64,000 nucleotides of DNA from Cellulomonas timonensis. Lineage in GTDB: Bacteria; Actinomycetota; Actinomycetes; Actinomycetales; Cellulomonadaceae. The stretch lies in NCBI RefSeq assembly GCF_900046455.1, contig NZ_FCOT01000012.1, positions 792,017-856,016 on the forward strand. Direction: 5' to 3'. Shown piece after piece: positions 48,820 through 56,802 of the stretch; position 1 is the stretch's first letter, and the number at the start of each line of letters is the position of its first letter. Both the position numbers and the translations under genes were made by a program. The notes beneath the pieces are model-generated. The model was given only the letters and a program-made list of their open reading frames with translations, searched no databases and was not told the origin of the DNA.

Positions 48820-49483
48820 GCACCTCGGCGAGCAGCGCGGTCCAGTCGGCCGCGACCAGCGTCCCGCGCTCCCCGAGGCGCGCGCGCAGCAGCTCGAGGA
48901 ACGCGTCGCGCTCGTCGTCGGCCACGGGCATCCCGAGCGCGGGCACCGCCTCGACGACGGGCACGACGGCGAGGTGCCGCGTCGGGGCGGTCGTGTATGT
49001 CTTCCCGTCGACGCCGGTCACGACGAGCGGCGCAGGTGAGGAATCCTCCTCACCTGCGGTCGCCGCGGCGATCGCCCGCCGGTCGTTGGAGATCGTCTTC
49101 TGGTCGACGGAGACGATCGGGGCGATCGCCCGCGTGCTCATCCCCCGGCCGGTCAGCCAGCCGACGACCTCGCGGCGCTCCTCGAGTGGCAGGCGCATCG
49201 GCTCGAGCGTGTCGGCCAGGTACGCGGTCCAGGACGCGTACCCGAGGGCGCTCCACGCCTCCCCCGTCAGTGCCTGCTCGACGAGCTGCAGCAGCCGCGT
49301 GACGCGGTCGTTCACGTCGCGGGCCGTCTGGCGGATCCGCTCGGTGAGGGCCCGCGCGTCCTGCTCCGACAGCGGCCCGGGCGCGACCGGCGGCACGAGC
49401 GGCGCGGCGCCGGTCAGGACGTCGACGACGCCGGCGCTCGCGGGCGCGGCGACGAGCGCCGGCAGCTGCACGCGGCGGGACAT
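48791..49483 (-). CDS. HTH-containing phage protein in the repressor-integrase operon
   Basis: A 230-residue protein. The centre (AWSALGYASWTAYLADTLEP, EERREVVGWLTGRGMSTRAI then PIVSVDQKTISNDRRA) looks like a ParB-type HTH, and the protein may bind DNA. It carries the third in-frame palindrome (AGEEDSSPA). ATG at 49483 overlaps the TGA that ends the long repressor form, so in the phage circle it would be coupled to the repressor. A more upstream frame reaching into attR (GLEPTTRG) is an artefact of antisense tRNA sequence. Confidence 0.7.
   Translation of the reverse strand: MSRRVQLPALVAAPASAGVVDVLTGAAPLVPPVAPGPLSEQDARALTERIRQTARDVNDRVTRLLQLVEQALTGEAWSALGYASWTAYLADTLEPMRLPLEERREVVGWLTGRGMSTRAIAPIVSVDQKTISNDRRAIAAATAGEEDSSPAPLVVTGVDGKTYTTAPTRHLAVVPVVEAVPALGMPVADDERDAFLELLRARLGERGTLVAADWTALLAEVRAIEHRAQA
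49031..49058. repeat. In-frame palindromic unit, copy 3
   Basis: The arms CGCAGGTGAGGA and TCCTCACCTGCG (12 bp) surround ATCC. It is the same unit as at 16376 and 16878 but 32 kb away in the prophage and read on the minus strand. Confidence 0.85.
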
Positions 49484-49626
49484 CAGACGACCGCCGGCGT
49501 CGGCTCGCCGGCGTGCCGGGGGAAGCGCACGGGGATGACGCGGCCGGGGATGGCCCGCTCGTACTCGTCGCCGTGGTGCTGGCGGAAGTGGCCGGACACG
49601 ACGTCGCTGACCTGCTCGGACGTGTA
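49483..49626 (-). pseudogene. Detached 3' end of the repressor gene (47-codon tail)
   Basis: The frame that enters attR from the core (WAPWGSNPRPAD) continues with YTSEQVSDVVSGHFRQHHGD and ends RHAGEPTPAVV at TGA 49483-49485. The core is in exactly the same phase at attL, so in the excised phage this tail would be fused to the repressor. In the lysogen it has no phage promoter; a host-side ATG at 49680 could make a 65-residue read-through peptide, but no ribosome site supports it. The nonpolar AVV end resembles, without matching, an ssrA-type degron. Confidence 0.85.
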
Positions 49627-49663
49627 ATCCGCGGGTCGTGGGTTCGAGCCCCACGGGGCCCAC
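49625..49663 (+). repeat. attR core, 39-bp direct repeat with attL
   Basis: Identical to 15511-15549. It carries only the 3' half of tRNA-Lys, with no tRNA 5' half upstream. Confidence 0.97.
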
Positions 49664-49687
49664 TCAGTCGTCGCGGACATCGGCCCG

Positions 49688-50854
49688 TCAGGGCCGCGGC
49701 GCCGACGCTGATGCCTGCCGCCTGACGGCTTCGGCACTCCACCGTTGAGCCAGGGGCGCCGCACGTAGCAGGGTGCGCGCGGCCAGTCCCCGGGTGGCGA
49801 CGAGCAGGTCGACTTGGGTGCGCCGGTCGGGGAAGAGCCGCGTGGCTGTGGCGTAGCGCGCGTCGAAGGCGGGGTCGAAGAACGGCGCGTCGGTGACCCG
49901 GAAGACCTGGGTCATCTCCGCGTTGCGGCCGATCGACCCGGGGCTGTACTTGGCGTGCTCCTGGGCGTAGGCGTCCAGGAATCCGAAGCATGCGCCACCG
50001 GATCGCAGGACGTAGCCGATCCACAGGGTCTGGCCGGCTGCCGCGAGCTGGGTGACGAGCAGGTCGCCGTCACGCCGGAATCTTGACGTGACCTCACGGA
50101 ACCACCGTTCGTTCCGTGGGTTCAGCCGCAGGGCGGCGCCGCCGCGGCTGTGGTCGCCTTTCCAGCCGGATGCTTGCAGGTCGAGGAACTCCTCGTCGAC
50201 GGCGGGGTCTGCGCTCCGGTCCCGTAGCTCGAGCGGCCCGCCGGCGACGCGTTCCAGCCCGCGTGCGCAGCGGCCCGTCTGCTTCCGCTCGTTCTTGGTC
50301 AGGTGGCTGGTGACCAGCACGGGAACGGTGGCGAGCCCGTCGCTCGGCAGGACTGGCAGGCTGGCCCGGCGCGCGAAGGCGGTGACCTCCCGACGCCGCT
50401 CGTGGACCAGCATGGAGGTCTGGTTCACCGCCTCTGCGAGCGCCTCCGCGAGGACGCCCTCGGCCGGGAACCGCTGGAGCTGGACCAGCCCGGGCAGGCC
50501 CACAGAGGTCATCCCGCTCAGCAGGAGCGTGAGCGCGCCGACGACGTCGCCCTGCCGCACGAGCGGGTGGTGGCGGTCGGAGTGCGGCGTCATGAATGGC
50601 CCGCCCGTGGTCGCCGCGCGCACCCGCGCCCCGGTGGCGACCTCCTTGGTGGTGACGGCCAGTGCCGCTAGCCACTGCCCGCGCTCCTCCACGACGACGA
50701 TCTGCATGCCGTCGGACTCCGGACGCGCCCGAGCGGGGATGAGGTAGCGCGGGTCCAGGTACAGATTGGGCTCGACTGCCAGGTCGGCGAGTCGCCGCCA
50801 GGCCTGGGCATCGGTCTCCGTCACCCGGGACAGCGGGATGAGCCGTATGTGCAC
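49688..50854 (-). CDS. GNAT-fold acetyltransferase of the CelD/BcsL-like group
   Basis: A 388-residue protein. The central SHLTKNERKQTGRCARGLER and ASGWKGDHSRGGAALRL lead into WFREVTSRFRRDGDLLVTQL and the acyl-CoA-binding-like GQTLWIGYVLRSGGACFGFL, a pattern of Acetyltransf_6 proteins linked to exopolysaccharide or cell-wall modification. GTG at 50854 is chosen because GGAGG lies five bases upstream; an ATG at 50866 sits inside that ribosome site. It is the first host gene after attR. Confidence 0.75.
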   Translation of the reverse strand: MHIRLIPLSRVTETDAQAWRRLADLAVEPNLYLDPRYLIPARARPESDGMQIVVVEERGQWLAALAVTTKEVATGARVRAATTGGPFMTPHSDRHHPLVRQGDVVGALTLLLSGMTSVGLPGLVQLQRFPAEGVLAEALAEAVNQTSMLVHERRREVTAFARRASLPVLPSDGLATVPVLVTSHLTKNERKQTGRCARGLERVAGGPLELRDRSADPAVDEEFLDLQASGWKGDHSRGGAALRLNPRNERWFREVTSRFRRDGDLLVTQLAAAGQTLWIGYVLRSGGACFGFLDAYAQEHAKYSPGSIGRNAEMTQVFRVTDAPFFDPAFDARYATATRLFPDRRTQVDLLVATRGLAARTLLRAAPLAQRWSAEAVRRQASASAPRP

Positions 50855-50980
50855 GAGGTCCTCCATTGGGCTTCGTGGAGGGCCGGATCGGACAAATCGG
50901 GCCCTGCCCCTTGTCTACCTCTTTTCGGCGCTGATGGCGCGCGGTCTCGGCCCTTTGCGCGATGTTGCACTTCGCTGGGG

Positions 50981-51250
50981 TCACCGCTCGACGGTGAACG
51001 CGACGCTGCCGTCTGGCTTCGTCTCGCTGACCTCGACGTTGCTCACCGCCGCGAGCCGTGGGCCCAGGCGCGCCCAGCCGACCAGCGCCTCCACCGCGTC
51101 GGCCTCCCCGATCACATGCGCCTCCACCGCCCCGTCAGGACGGTTGCGCACCCAGCCGGCCACCCCGAGCCGCCGTGCCTCGGCGACGAGCGCCGCGCGG
51201 TAGCCGACCCCCTGCACGACGCCCCGCACGACGAGCTGGCGAGCGATCAC
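50981..51250 (-). CDS. acyP: Acylphosphatase
   Basis: An 89-residue enzyme that hydrolyses carboxyl-phosphate bonds in small acyl phosphates. The family signature is complete: VVRGVVQGVGYR with the catalytic arginine, and GWVRNRPDGAVEAHVIG with the catalytic asparagine. The length is typical. It stands alone on the minus strand, with 130 bp to the acetyltransferase gene. Confidence 0.95.
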   Translation of the reverse strand: MIARQLVVRGVVQGVGYRAALVAEARRLGVAGWVRNRPDGAVEAHVIGEADAVEALVGWARLGPRLAAVSNVEVSETKPDGSVAFTVER

Positions 51251-51268
51251 GGGTCCATTCTGCGCCGA

Positions 51269-51880
51269 TCAGGTGGCAGCGGGGATTCCCGCGACCACGA
51301 GGGCGGCGGCGATGTCCTCGGCGATCATCTGCCGCTTGGAGGCCTCGATGCGCCATGCGGGCCCGGCCTGGAGGTAGGACGGGAACAGGCGAACGCCGCC
51401 CAGCTCGTACGCGCCGCCACGGATCCTGTACGTCGAGCCGGCGGGGACCGCGCGCTTGCCAGTCCGTTCCCGGGCGATGTGGTTGACGGCGGCGATCGCG
51501 ACGTCTCCCATGAGCAGGTAGGCGCGGGCTGCGGGCATCCTGGCGAGCTCGTTGGCCAGGACGCCGGCGTGTTCACGGACCGTGGCCGCGCTGATGCCCG
51601 ATGCCGTCTTGGGGTGCCGTACCGCGACGGTGCGGTGGATGCCAAGGGCGGTCAGGTCCGCGGCGGTTCGCACGGGTAGGCCTGCGGCGGCGAACGCCTC
51701 GAGGGTCGTGGTGTCGAACAGCGATCCACGTGAGCCGTCGTAGTCGTCGTGCGGGTCGGGGGCGGCGCACTCGGAGATCAGCACGAGACGGACTGCGGCC
51801 GCGTCGGTCATGGCGGGCGCCCAGGCCCGGCTCAGGTCGATGTCAGCGCTGCCAGCGCTGGCCTGTGCGTCGACGCCCAT
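51269..51880 (-). CDS. Uracil-DNA-glycosylase-like protein
   Basis: A 203-residue protein. VLISECAAPDPHDDYDGSRG resembles the UDG motif A region (GxxPG-like, altered here), and YLLMGDVAIAAVN and LFPSYLQAGPAW occupy the positions of later UDG-fold motifs. A catalytic histidine-serine-proline motif is replaced by FPSYLQ, so the activity may differ from true UDG. ATG at 51880, or at 51811 just before VRLVLISE; neither has a clear ribosome site. Confidence 0.65.
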   Translation of the reverse strand: MGVDAQASAGSADIDLSRAWAPAMTDAAAVRLVLISECAAPDPHDDYDGSRGSLFDTTTLEAFAAAGLPVRTAADLTALGIHRTVAVRHPKTASGISAATVREHAGVLANELARMPAARAYLLMGDVAIAAVNHIARERTGKRAVPAGSTYRIRGGAYELGGVRLFPSYLQAGPAWRIEASKRQMIAEDIAAALVVAGIPAAT

Positions 51881-51951
51881 CCGGTCACGCTAGCGATGCC
51901 ATAGCGACGCACGCATGAGGCTTTCGTCCCGGTCTGCCCGATGCCGCGGCA

Positions 51952-52392
51952 TCAGCCCTCGGCGCGCTCGAGCACGAACACCGGGATCTCCCGCTCGGTC
52001 TTGCGCTGGTAGTCGGCGTAGTCGGGGTATGCCGCGACGGCGCGCTCCCACCACAGGGCTTTCTCGTCGCCCTTGAGCTCGCGGGCGATCATGTCCCATT
52101 TCTGCGGGCCGTCCTGCAACTCGACGTGCGGGTCGGCGACGACGTTGTAGTACCAGACGGGGTTCTTCTCGGCGCCGCCGAGGGAGGCCACGACGGCGTA
52201 CTCGCCGTTGTGCTCCACGCGCATCAGCGGTGTCTTGCGGAGCTTGCCGCTGCGGGCGCCGCGGGTGGTGAGGATGACGACGGGCATGCCGCGCATCGTC
52301 GTCCCCTCGGTGCCGCCCGAGCTCTCGTACTTCTCGACCTGCTGGGCGGCCCAGGAGCTGGGGCTGGGCTCGTACTCACCGATGAGAGGCAT
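51952..52392 (-). CDS. Deazaflavin (F420)-dependent nitroreductase-family protein
   Basis: A 146-residue split-beta-barrel protein. [20 protein letters not shown] with [20 protein letters not shown] and [17 protein letters not shown] is the Ddn-family signature for binding F420. These enzymes reduce nitro-aromatics, quinones or unsaturated ketones; the substrate here is unknown. It indicates that the host makes coenzyme F420. Confidence 0.93.
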   Translation of the reverse strand: MPLIGEYEPSPSSWAAQQVEKYESSGGTEGTTMRGMPVVILTTRGARSGKLRKTPLMRVEHNGEYAVVASLGGAEKNPVWYYNVVADPHVELQDGPQKWDMIARELKGDEKALWWERAVAAYPDYADYQRKTEREIPVFVLERAEG

Positions 52393-52439
52393 GCCCCCTC
52401 AGTACTCCCCTCTCGGCGGCCTTGTCCATGCCTGTCCCG

Positions 52440-53432
52440 TCAGGCGGCGTCTTTCGCGCGCCGCAGGCTCCCCGGTGACACGCCGTACTCGCGGCGGAAG
52501 GCCCGGCAGAACGCGGCCTCGGACAGGTACCCGACGTGCTGGGCGATGACGGGGAGCGGGTCGGCGCCGGCGGTGAGGGGGTCATGCGCGACTTGCAGGC
52601 GCCAGGCGGTCACGTAGCGCATCGGTGGTGTGCCGACCAGCTCGGCGAACCGGGCGGCGAACGCGGAGCGTGACATGCGCGCCTCGCGGGCGAGCAGCTG
52701 GAGCGACCACGGGAGCCCGGGGCCTTGGTGCACGGCTCCGAGCACCCGGCCCAGGTGCGGGTCGCGCAGCGCGGCGATCCAGCCGAGCCGCGCCTCGGGG
52801 GCGTGGTCGAGCCAGGAGCGCACGAGCTGCACGACGAGCACGTCGGCGAGCCGGGTCATGACGGTCTCACCGCCGGGGCGGCTGGTCTCGGCCTCGGCGG
52901 CGACGATGCGGAGCACGTCGTGGAACGCCCCGGCGCTCGCGTCGCCCCAGGCGTCGACCTGGATCGCCTCGGGGAGCTGCTCCACGAGCCTGCGGGTGCT
53001 GCCGCTCTCGACGGACAGCACCGCGTACGTCACCCGGGTGATCGCGCCGCCACCGTCCACGCGCATGACCTCGTATCGGTCGCTCACCTGGTCGACGGGG
53101 ATGTCGAACAGCGGGACCACGGGGTCGCCGGCGGCGCTGCGCAGCGTGTGGGCGGCGCCACGCGTGAGGAGCGCGACGGACCCGGCCTCGAGGGTTCGCG
53201 GGGCGGTCGCGCCGGTGTCGAGGAGGCACCGCCCGGCGGTGACGACGATCAGGACCATGCACGAGTCGAGGGGCGGTACCTCGACGCCCCACGGCGCCCC
53301 GAGCTCGGCCCGGCAGTAGAGGGTGCCGGTCAGCCGCAGCAGGTGCAGCGACTCACCGAGCGGGTCGGCGGCGGGCAGCGGGCGCGGCGGCTGAGGCACT
53401 CCCTGACCTTCGCATGTGGATATACCGGCCAT
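52440..53432 (-). CDS. AraC-family transcriptional regulator
   Basis: A 330-residue regulator. A cupin-like sensory half (residues about 20-190, PPLDSCMVLIVVTAGRCLLD) is followed by the two-HTH AraC domain: WSLQLLAREARMSRSAFAAR and ADPLPVIAQHVGYLSEAAFC with FRREYGVSPGSLRR. ATG at 53432. It is divergent from the NAD(P)-binding protein gene at 53563 and most likely controls it, since this pairing is recurrent in Actinobacteria. The 130-bp intergenic region would hold its site. Confidence 0.9.
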   Translation of the reverse strand: MAGISTCEGQGVPQPPRPLPAADPLGESLHLLRLTGTLYCRAELGAPWGVEVPPLDSCMVLIVVTAGRCLLDTGATAPRTLEAGSVALLTRGAAHTLRSAAGDPVVPLFDIPVDQVSDRYEVMRVDGGGAITRVTYAVLSVESGSTRRLVEQLPEAIQVDAWGDASAGAFHDVLRIVAAEAETSRPGGETVMTRLADVLVVQLVRSWLDHAPEARLGWIAALRDPHLGRVLGAVHQGPGLPWSLQLLAREARMSRSAFAARFAELVGTPPMRYVTAWRLQVAHDPLTAGADPLPVIAQHVGYLSEAAFCRAFRREYGVSPGSLRRAKDAA

Positions 53433-53562
53433 CCAGGCCTGTGGACGAACGGCACACAGCGCCGGACGCCAGGCGATGGCGCCACCCCGGCCGCTCCGGC
53501 GACGGTGGAAGAGACGCCGGAGACGTCCTTCCCGGACCCACCACCAACGCAGGAGGCATCCC

Positions 53563-54384
53563 ATGCAGAACTCGAACCTGGCCGTCATCGGCGCGACCGG
53601 CACCACCGGCCGCCGCATCGTCGAGCGGCTCACCCGCCTCGGCCACGACGTCCGACAGCTGTCTCGGCGCACCGCCGTGCGGTTCGACTGGGAGGAGCCG
53701 GCCACCTGGCCCGATGCCCTCGCCGGCGTGCGCGGGCTGTACGTGTCGTACTACCCGGACCTCGCGGCCCCCGAGGCGCCCGCCGCCATCGAGGCGCTCA
53801 CCGCCGCCGCACGCGAGGCGGGCGTCGAGCGGATCGTCCTGCTCGCGGGCCGTGGCGAGGCGGGCGCGCAGCGCTGCGAGGACATCGTCCGCGCGTCGGG
53901 GATCGACCACACGGTGGTGCGGGCGTCCTGGTTCACGCAGAACTTCACCGAGGGACAGCTCCTGGACGCGGTCCTCGGCGGCGTGGTCGCCTTGCCCGCG
54001 GGCGACGTCCTCGAGCCGTTCGTGGACGCGGACGACATCGCCGACGTGGCCGTGGCCGCGCTCACCGAGCCGCATCACGGCGGGCGCGTCTACGAGCTGA
54101 CCGGCCCCCGGCTGCTGTCGTTCGACGCGGCGGCCCAGGAGATCAGCGCGGTGACGGGCGCTCCCCTGGCATACGCGCCGATCGACCCCGAGACGTTCCG
54201 GCAGGCCCTCACCGACCAGGTGGGAGCCGCGCACGCCGATCTGATCACGGGGCTGTGCGTCGAGGTCTTCGACGGCCGCAACGCCTCGCTCGCCCACGGC
54301 GTGCAGGACGCCCTGGGCCGCGAGCCCCGGGACTTCGCCGACGTGTGCCGTGCCGCGGCGACCGCGGGGGTGTGGGACCAATGA
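53563..54384 (+). CDS. NmrA-like NAD(P)-binding protein (NAD(P)H azoreductase/QOR2-like)
   Basis: A 273-residue Rossmann-fold protein. LAVIGATGTTGRRIVERLTR carries the atypical-SDR GxxGxxG motif, and VLLAGRGEAGAQRCEDIVRA lacks the classical YxxxK, as in NmrA/QOR2-type proteins. WFTQNFTEG and FVDADDIADVAVAALTE are also family features. It may reduce quinones or act as a redox sensor. It is the target of the divergent AraC gene by context, and overlaps the next gene by ATGA. Confidence 0.85.
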   Translation: MQNSNLAVIGATGTTGRRIVERLTRLGHDVRQLSRRTAVRFDWEEPATWPDALAGVRGLYVSYYPDLAAPEAPAAIEALTAAAREAGVERIVLLAGRGEAGAQRCEDIVRASGIDHTVVRASWFTQNFTEGQLLDAVLGGVVALPAGDVLEPFVDADDIADVAVAALTEPHHGGRVYELTGPRLLSFDAAAQEISAVTGAPLAYAPIDPETFRQALTDQVGAAHADLITGLCVEVFDGRNASLAHGVQDALGREPRDFADVCRAAATAGVWDQ

Positions 54385-54869
54385 GCGCCACAGCCGGGCG
54401 CCGGACCTCGCCCGCGCCCCCGCCCGGGGCAGTGGGGCGCTCGGGAACCACCGTGAGTCGCCAGCGTGGGGCCACGACGCTCGTCGTGCTGGTCGCCTCC
54501 GGCGCCGTCGCGGTGGTCGTGGGCGGCGCCGGGCTCGTGGCGCCGGACGGGTTCCACGAGGCGTCGGGCGTGGTCGCGGGCGATGACGCCGGCCTGCGGA
54601 GCGAACTGCGCGCGGGCTCGGCCGTCGTGCTCGCCACCGGGCTGCTCCTGCTCGCCGCAGTTGCTCGCGCCCGCCTGACCAGGCCCGCGCTGCTCGCCGG
54701 GGCGCTGGTGTACCTGTCCTACGTGGCGGGCCGCACCTCCGGGCTCGTGGTCGACGGCTGGCCAGGTGGCGGCCTCGCCGTGGCCGGGGTGGTCGAGCTC
54801 GCGCTCGGCGTCGCATGCGCGTGGTGCGCGGCACAGCAGGCGAGCCCGGGCGTCGGGAGCATCGCGTAA
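54381..54869 (+). CDS. DUF4345-like membrane protein
   Basis: A 162-residue protein with about four hydrophobic segments (TTLVVLVASGAVAVVVGGAG, SAVVLATGLLLLAAVARAR, ALLAGALVYLSYVAGRTSGL, GLAVAGVVELALGVACAWCA) and the motif YLSYVAGRTSGLVVDG found in DUF4345-type proteins. Coupled to the preceding oxidoreductase gene. Function unknown. Confidence 0.75.
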   Translation: MSATAGRRTSPAPPPGAVGRSGTTVSRQRGATTLVVLVASGAVAVVVGGAGLVAPDGFHEASGVVAGDDAGLRSELRAGSAVVLATGLLLLAAVARARLTRPALLAGALVYLSYVAGRTSGLVVDGWPGGGLAVAGVVELALGVACAWCAAQQASPGVGSIA

Positions 54870-54995
54870 CGGCGAAGCCCAGAGCGAGAGCCGCCACCTC
54901 CACGCCCTGGACCATGCAGACTCACCCCGGAGCCCCGTCGTCCAGGGGTGGAGCCCGGAGTTCCGGAGTCCATGGTGGTGTCGACGGGAGGCGGG

Positions 54996-56351
54996 ATGGC
55001 GAGCACGCCGGGCATGATCGAGCGGCTGAGCGGGGGCGACCTGGTCGAACTCCGCTCGGACGTCGGCCCCGCGCCGAAGAACGTCGGCGCGTTGCTCGTG
55101 CTCGACGACGCGGACGCCGCCGCCGTCGAGCAGGCCCTCCGCACCCGGCTCGCGGGCATCACCCGGTTGCGCCACCGGCTGGTGGCGCCCGCGCGGGTGC
55201 TGGGCCCGCCGTACTGGCTCGACGAGCCGTCCTTCGCCGTCCGGGACCACGTGACGCGCGTGCGCTGCCCTGCGCCCGCCGATCACGACGCACTGCTCGA
55301 ACTCGCCGCGGAGGCGCTCACGCAGCCGTTCCCCCCTGACCGGCCGCTGTGGCGGGCCGTGGTGGTCGACGGGCTGCAGGACGGCGCCGTCGGCGTCGTG
55401 CTGGTGATGCACCACGTCTTGTCGGACGGCGTGGGCGGCCTCTCGATGCTCGCTGCGTTGGCCGATCCGGGCACGCCCCCGGCCTCGCACCTCCCGCCGC
55501 GTGAGCTCGGGCTGCGGCCTGGGCCGAGCGCGTCGGAGTTGCTCACCGACCGCGCGGGGCGGCTCGCGCGCGCCGCCGCCGCGCTGCCCGCGAGCCTGGC
55601 GCGCATGAGGCGCGGGCGCGTCGAGTTGGGCGGCCACCGACGCGGGGCTGGCGCCCCACGATGCTCGCTCAACGTGCCGACCGGCGCCCGGCGACGGCTC
55701 GCGACCGTCGACGTCGACCTGGAGGAGGTGCGGACGGCCGCACGCCGGCGCGGCGCCACGGTCAACGACCTGCTGCTCGTCGCCGTCACGTCGGCGATGG
55801 ACGCCGTGCTGCGCGCACGCGATGAGGACGTCGCCGCGCTGGTCGTGTCCGTCCCCGTGTCCGCCCGGCGGCCCACAGGGTCGGGGACGACAGGCCGCGT
55901 CGGAGCCGCTGGGCTCGGCAACCAGGTTGGCGTCATGCGGGTCCGGGTCCCCGTGCGCGGCTCGCTGCCGGAGCGGCTCGCGCAGGTCGCCGCGACCACC
56001 CGTGCCCGCCGGCTCGACGACCGTGGCGCGTCCGCTGGGCTCGTCGGGCCGGTGTTCCGGCTGCTGGTGGCGGTCGGCGCGTTCCGGTGGCTCATCGACC
56101 ACCAGCGGCTGGTGAGCACCTTCCTCACGAACGTGCGCGGCCCCGTGGACGCGGTCACCGTGGCCGGGGCGCGCGTCCGGCAGGTCGCCCCACTGACGTC
56201 CTCACCCGGGAACGTGGCGGTCACGTTCGCGGCGTTGTCGTGGGCCGGGCGCCTCGTCGTGACGGTGGTCGTCGACCCGGACGTGGTCGCCGACCCCGCG
56301 GTCCTCGCGGACGCGACGGGCGAGGCGCTGCGCGAGCTCGTGCGGGACTGA
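54996..56351 (+). CDS. WS/DGAT-family O-acyltransferase (wax ester/triacylglycerol synthase-like)
   Basis: A 451-residue enzyme. The catalytic motif HHxxxDG is present as MHHVLSDGVGG near residue 145, with the N-terminal region RLRHRLVAPARVLGPPYWLD, ALTQPFPPDRPLWRAVVVDG, and later TVNDLLLVAVTSAMDAVLR and FLTNVRGPVDAVTVAGARV. The family esterifies acyl-CoA to alcohols or diacylglycerol for storage lipid. ATG at 54996 has GGGAGG upstream; ATG at 54972 is an alternative. Confidence 0.85.
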   Translation: MASTPGMIERLSGGDLVELRSDVGPAPKNVGALLVLDDADAAAVEQALRTRLAGITRLRHRLVAPARVLGPPYWLDEPSFAVRDHVTRVRCPAPADHDALLELAAEALTQPFPPDRPLWRAVVVDGLQDGAVGVVLVMHHVLSDGVGGLSMLAALADPGTPPASHLPPRELGLRPGPSASELLTDRAGRLARAAAALPASLARMRRGRVELGGHRRGAGAPRCSLNVPTGARRRLATVDVDLEEVRTAARRRGATVNDLLLVAVTSAMDAVLRARDEDVAALVVSVPVSARRPTGSGTTGRVGAAGLGNQVGVMRVRVPVRGSLPERLAQVAATTRARRLDDRGASAGLVGPVFRLLVAVGAFRWLIDHQRLVSTFLTNVRGPVDAVTVAGARVRQVAPLTSSPGNVAVTFAALSWAGRLVVTVVVDPDVVADPAVLADATGEALRELVRD

Positions 56352-56496
56352 GCCCGCACCGGGCACGGCCCCGGTTCCCCGGTCGGCGAACAGGGCGGCG
56401 CACCCGGAATGGACGCGCGGGGCCGACCGTTCGAATGGCATCGCCCGCGGACCGCTCCGCGGCGAGCACCGATCACCGCAGCGAAACGAGGTCCCC

Positions 56497-56724
56497 ATGA
56501 CTGCTCCGACTCTCGAGACGTCCGCCCCCGCGACGCTGACCCGCCGCGACCGCTGCGACCGCTGCGGCGCGCAGGCGTACGTCCGGGCGACGCTCCCGGG
56601 CGCCGACGGCCTGGAGCTCCACTTCTGCGGCCACCACTTCCGCAGGTTCGAGCCCGGTCTCGTCGCCTCGGGCGCGACCATCCTCGACGAGCGCCACCGC
56701 ATCGACGCGTCCACCGACGACTGA
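56497..56724 (+). CDS. Small zinc-binding protein (DUF7455-like)
   Basis: A 75-residue protein: CDRCGAQAYVRATLPGADGL followed by LHFCGHHFRRFEPGL gives CxxC and CxHH, a compact zinc site. This short protein is conserved across Actinobacteria with no known function. The upstream region 56352-56496 is non-coding; a strong terminator follows the gene. Confidence 0.8.
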   Translation: MTAPTLETSAPATLTRRDRCDRCGAQAYVRATLPGADGLELHFCGHHFRRFEPGLVASGATILDERHRIDASTDD

Positions 56725-56738
56725 CCACCGCAGACGGC

Positions 56739-56773
56739 AGCGCCCCCGCACCCGTGACGGGTGCGGGGGCGCT
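56739..56773 (+). terminator. Hairpin terminator
   Basis: A 15-bp GC-rich perfect stem (56739-56753 with 56759-56773) and 5-nt loop follow the DUF7455-like gene and precede the convergent glycosyltransferase gene. It may serve both directions. Confidence 0.8.
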
Positions 56774-56802
56774 GCTGCGTCCGGGCATGGATCCAGGGAC
56801 GC

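Larger units (their letters stand above)
15511..49663. mobile_element. Complete temperate siphovirus prophage (about 34.1 kb) in tRNA-Lys
   Basis: The element is bounded by the attL and attR cores, which are 34,114 bp apart. It contains a repressor/cro pair, an early region, HNH and terminase, HK97-type head genes, a complete siphovirus tail set with tape measure, lysis genes and recombinases. No essential module is obviously missing, although several early genes look frameshifted and adapter-like sequence suggests assembly faults there. Two tyrosine recombinases and a tail-fibre inversion region are unusual. Confidence 0.95.

Noticed and set aside
49625-49663. Second tRNA-Lys gene at the right end
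   Set aside because: Only the 3' half is present. It is the attR copy of the integration core.
48791-49663. Extended 290-residue version of the HTH protein starting MGPVGLEPTTRGLH
   Set aside because: The added N-terminus is antisense translation of tRNA sequence and junk between attR and ATG 49483. GLEPTTRG-type peptides are a well-known annotation artefact.
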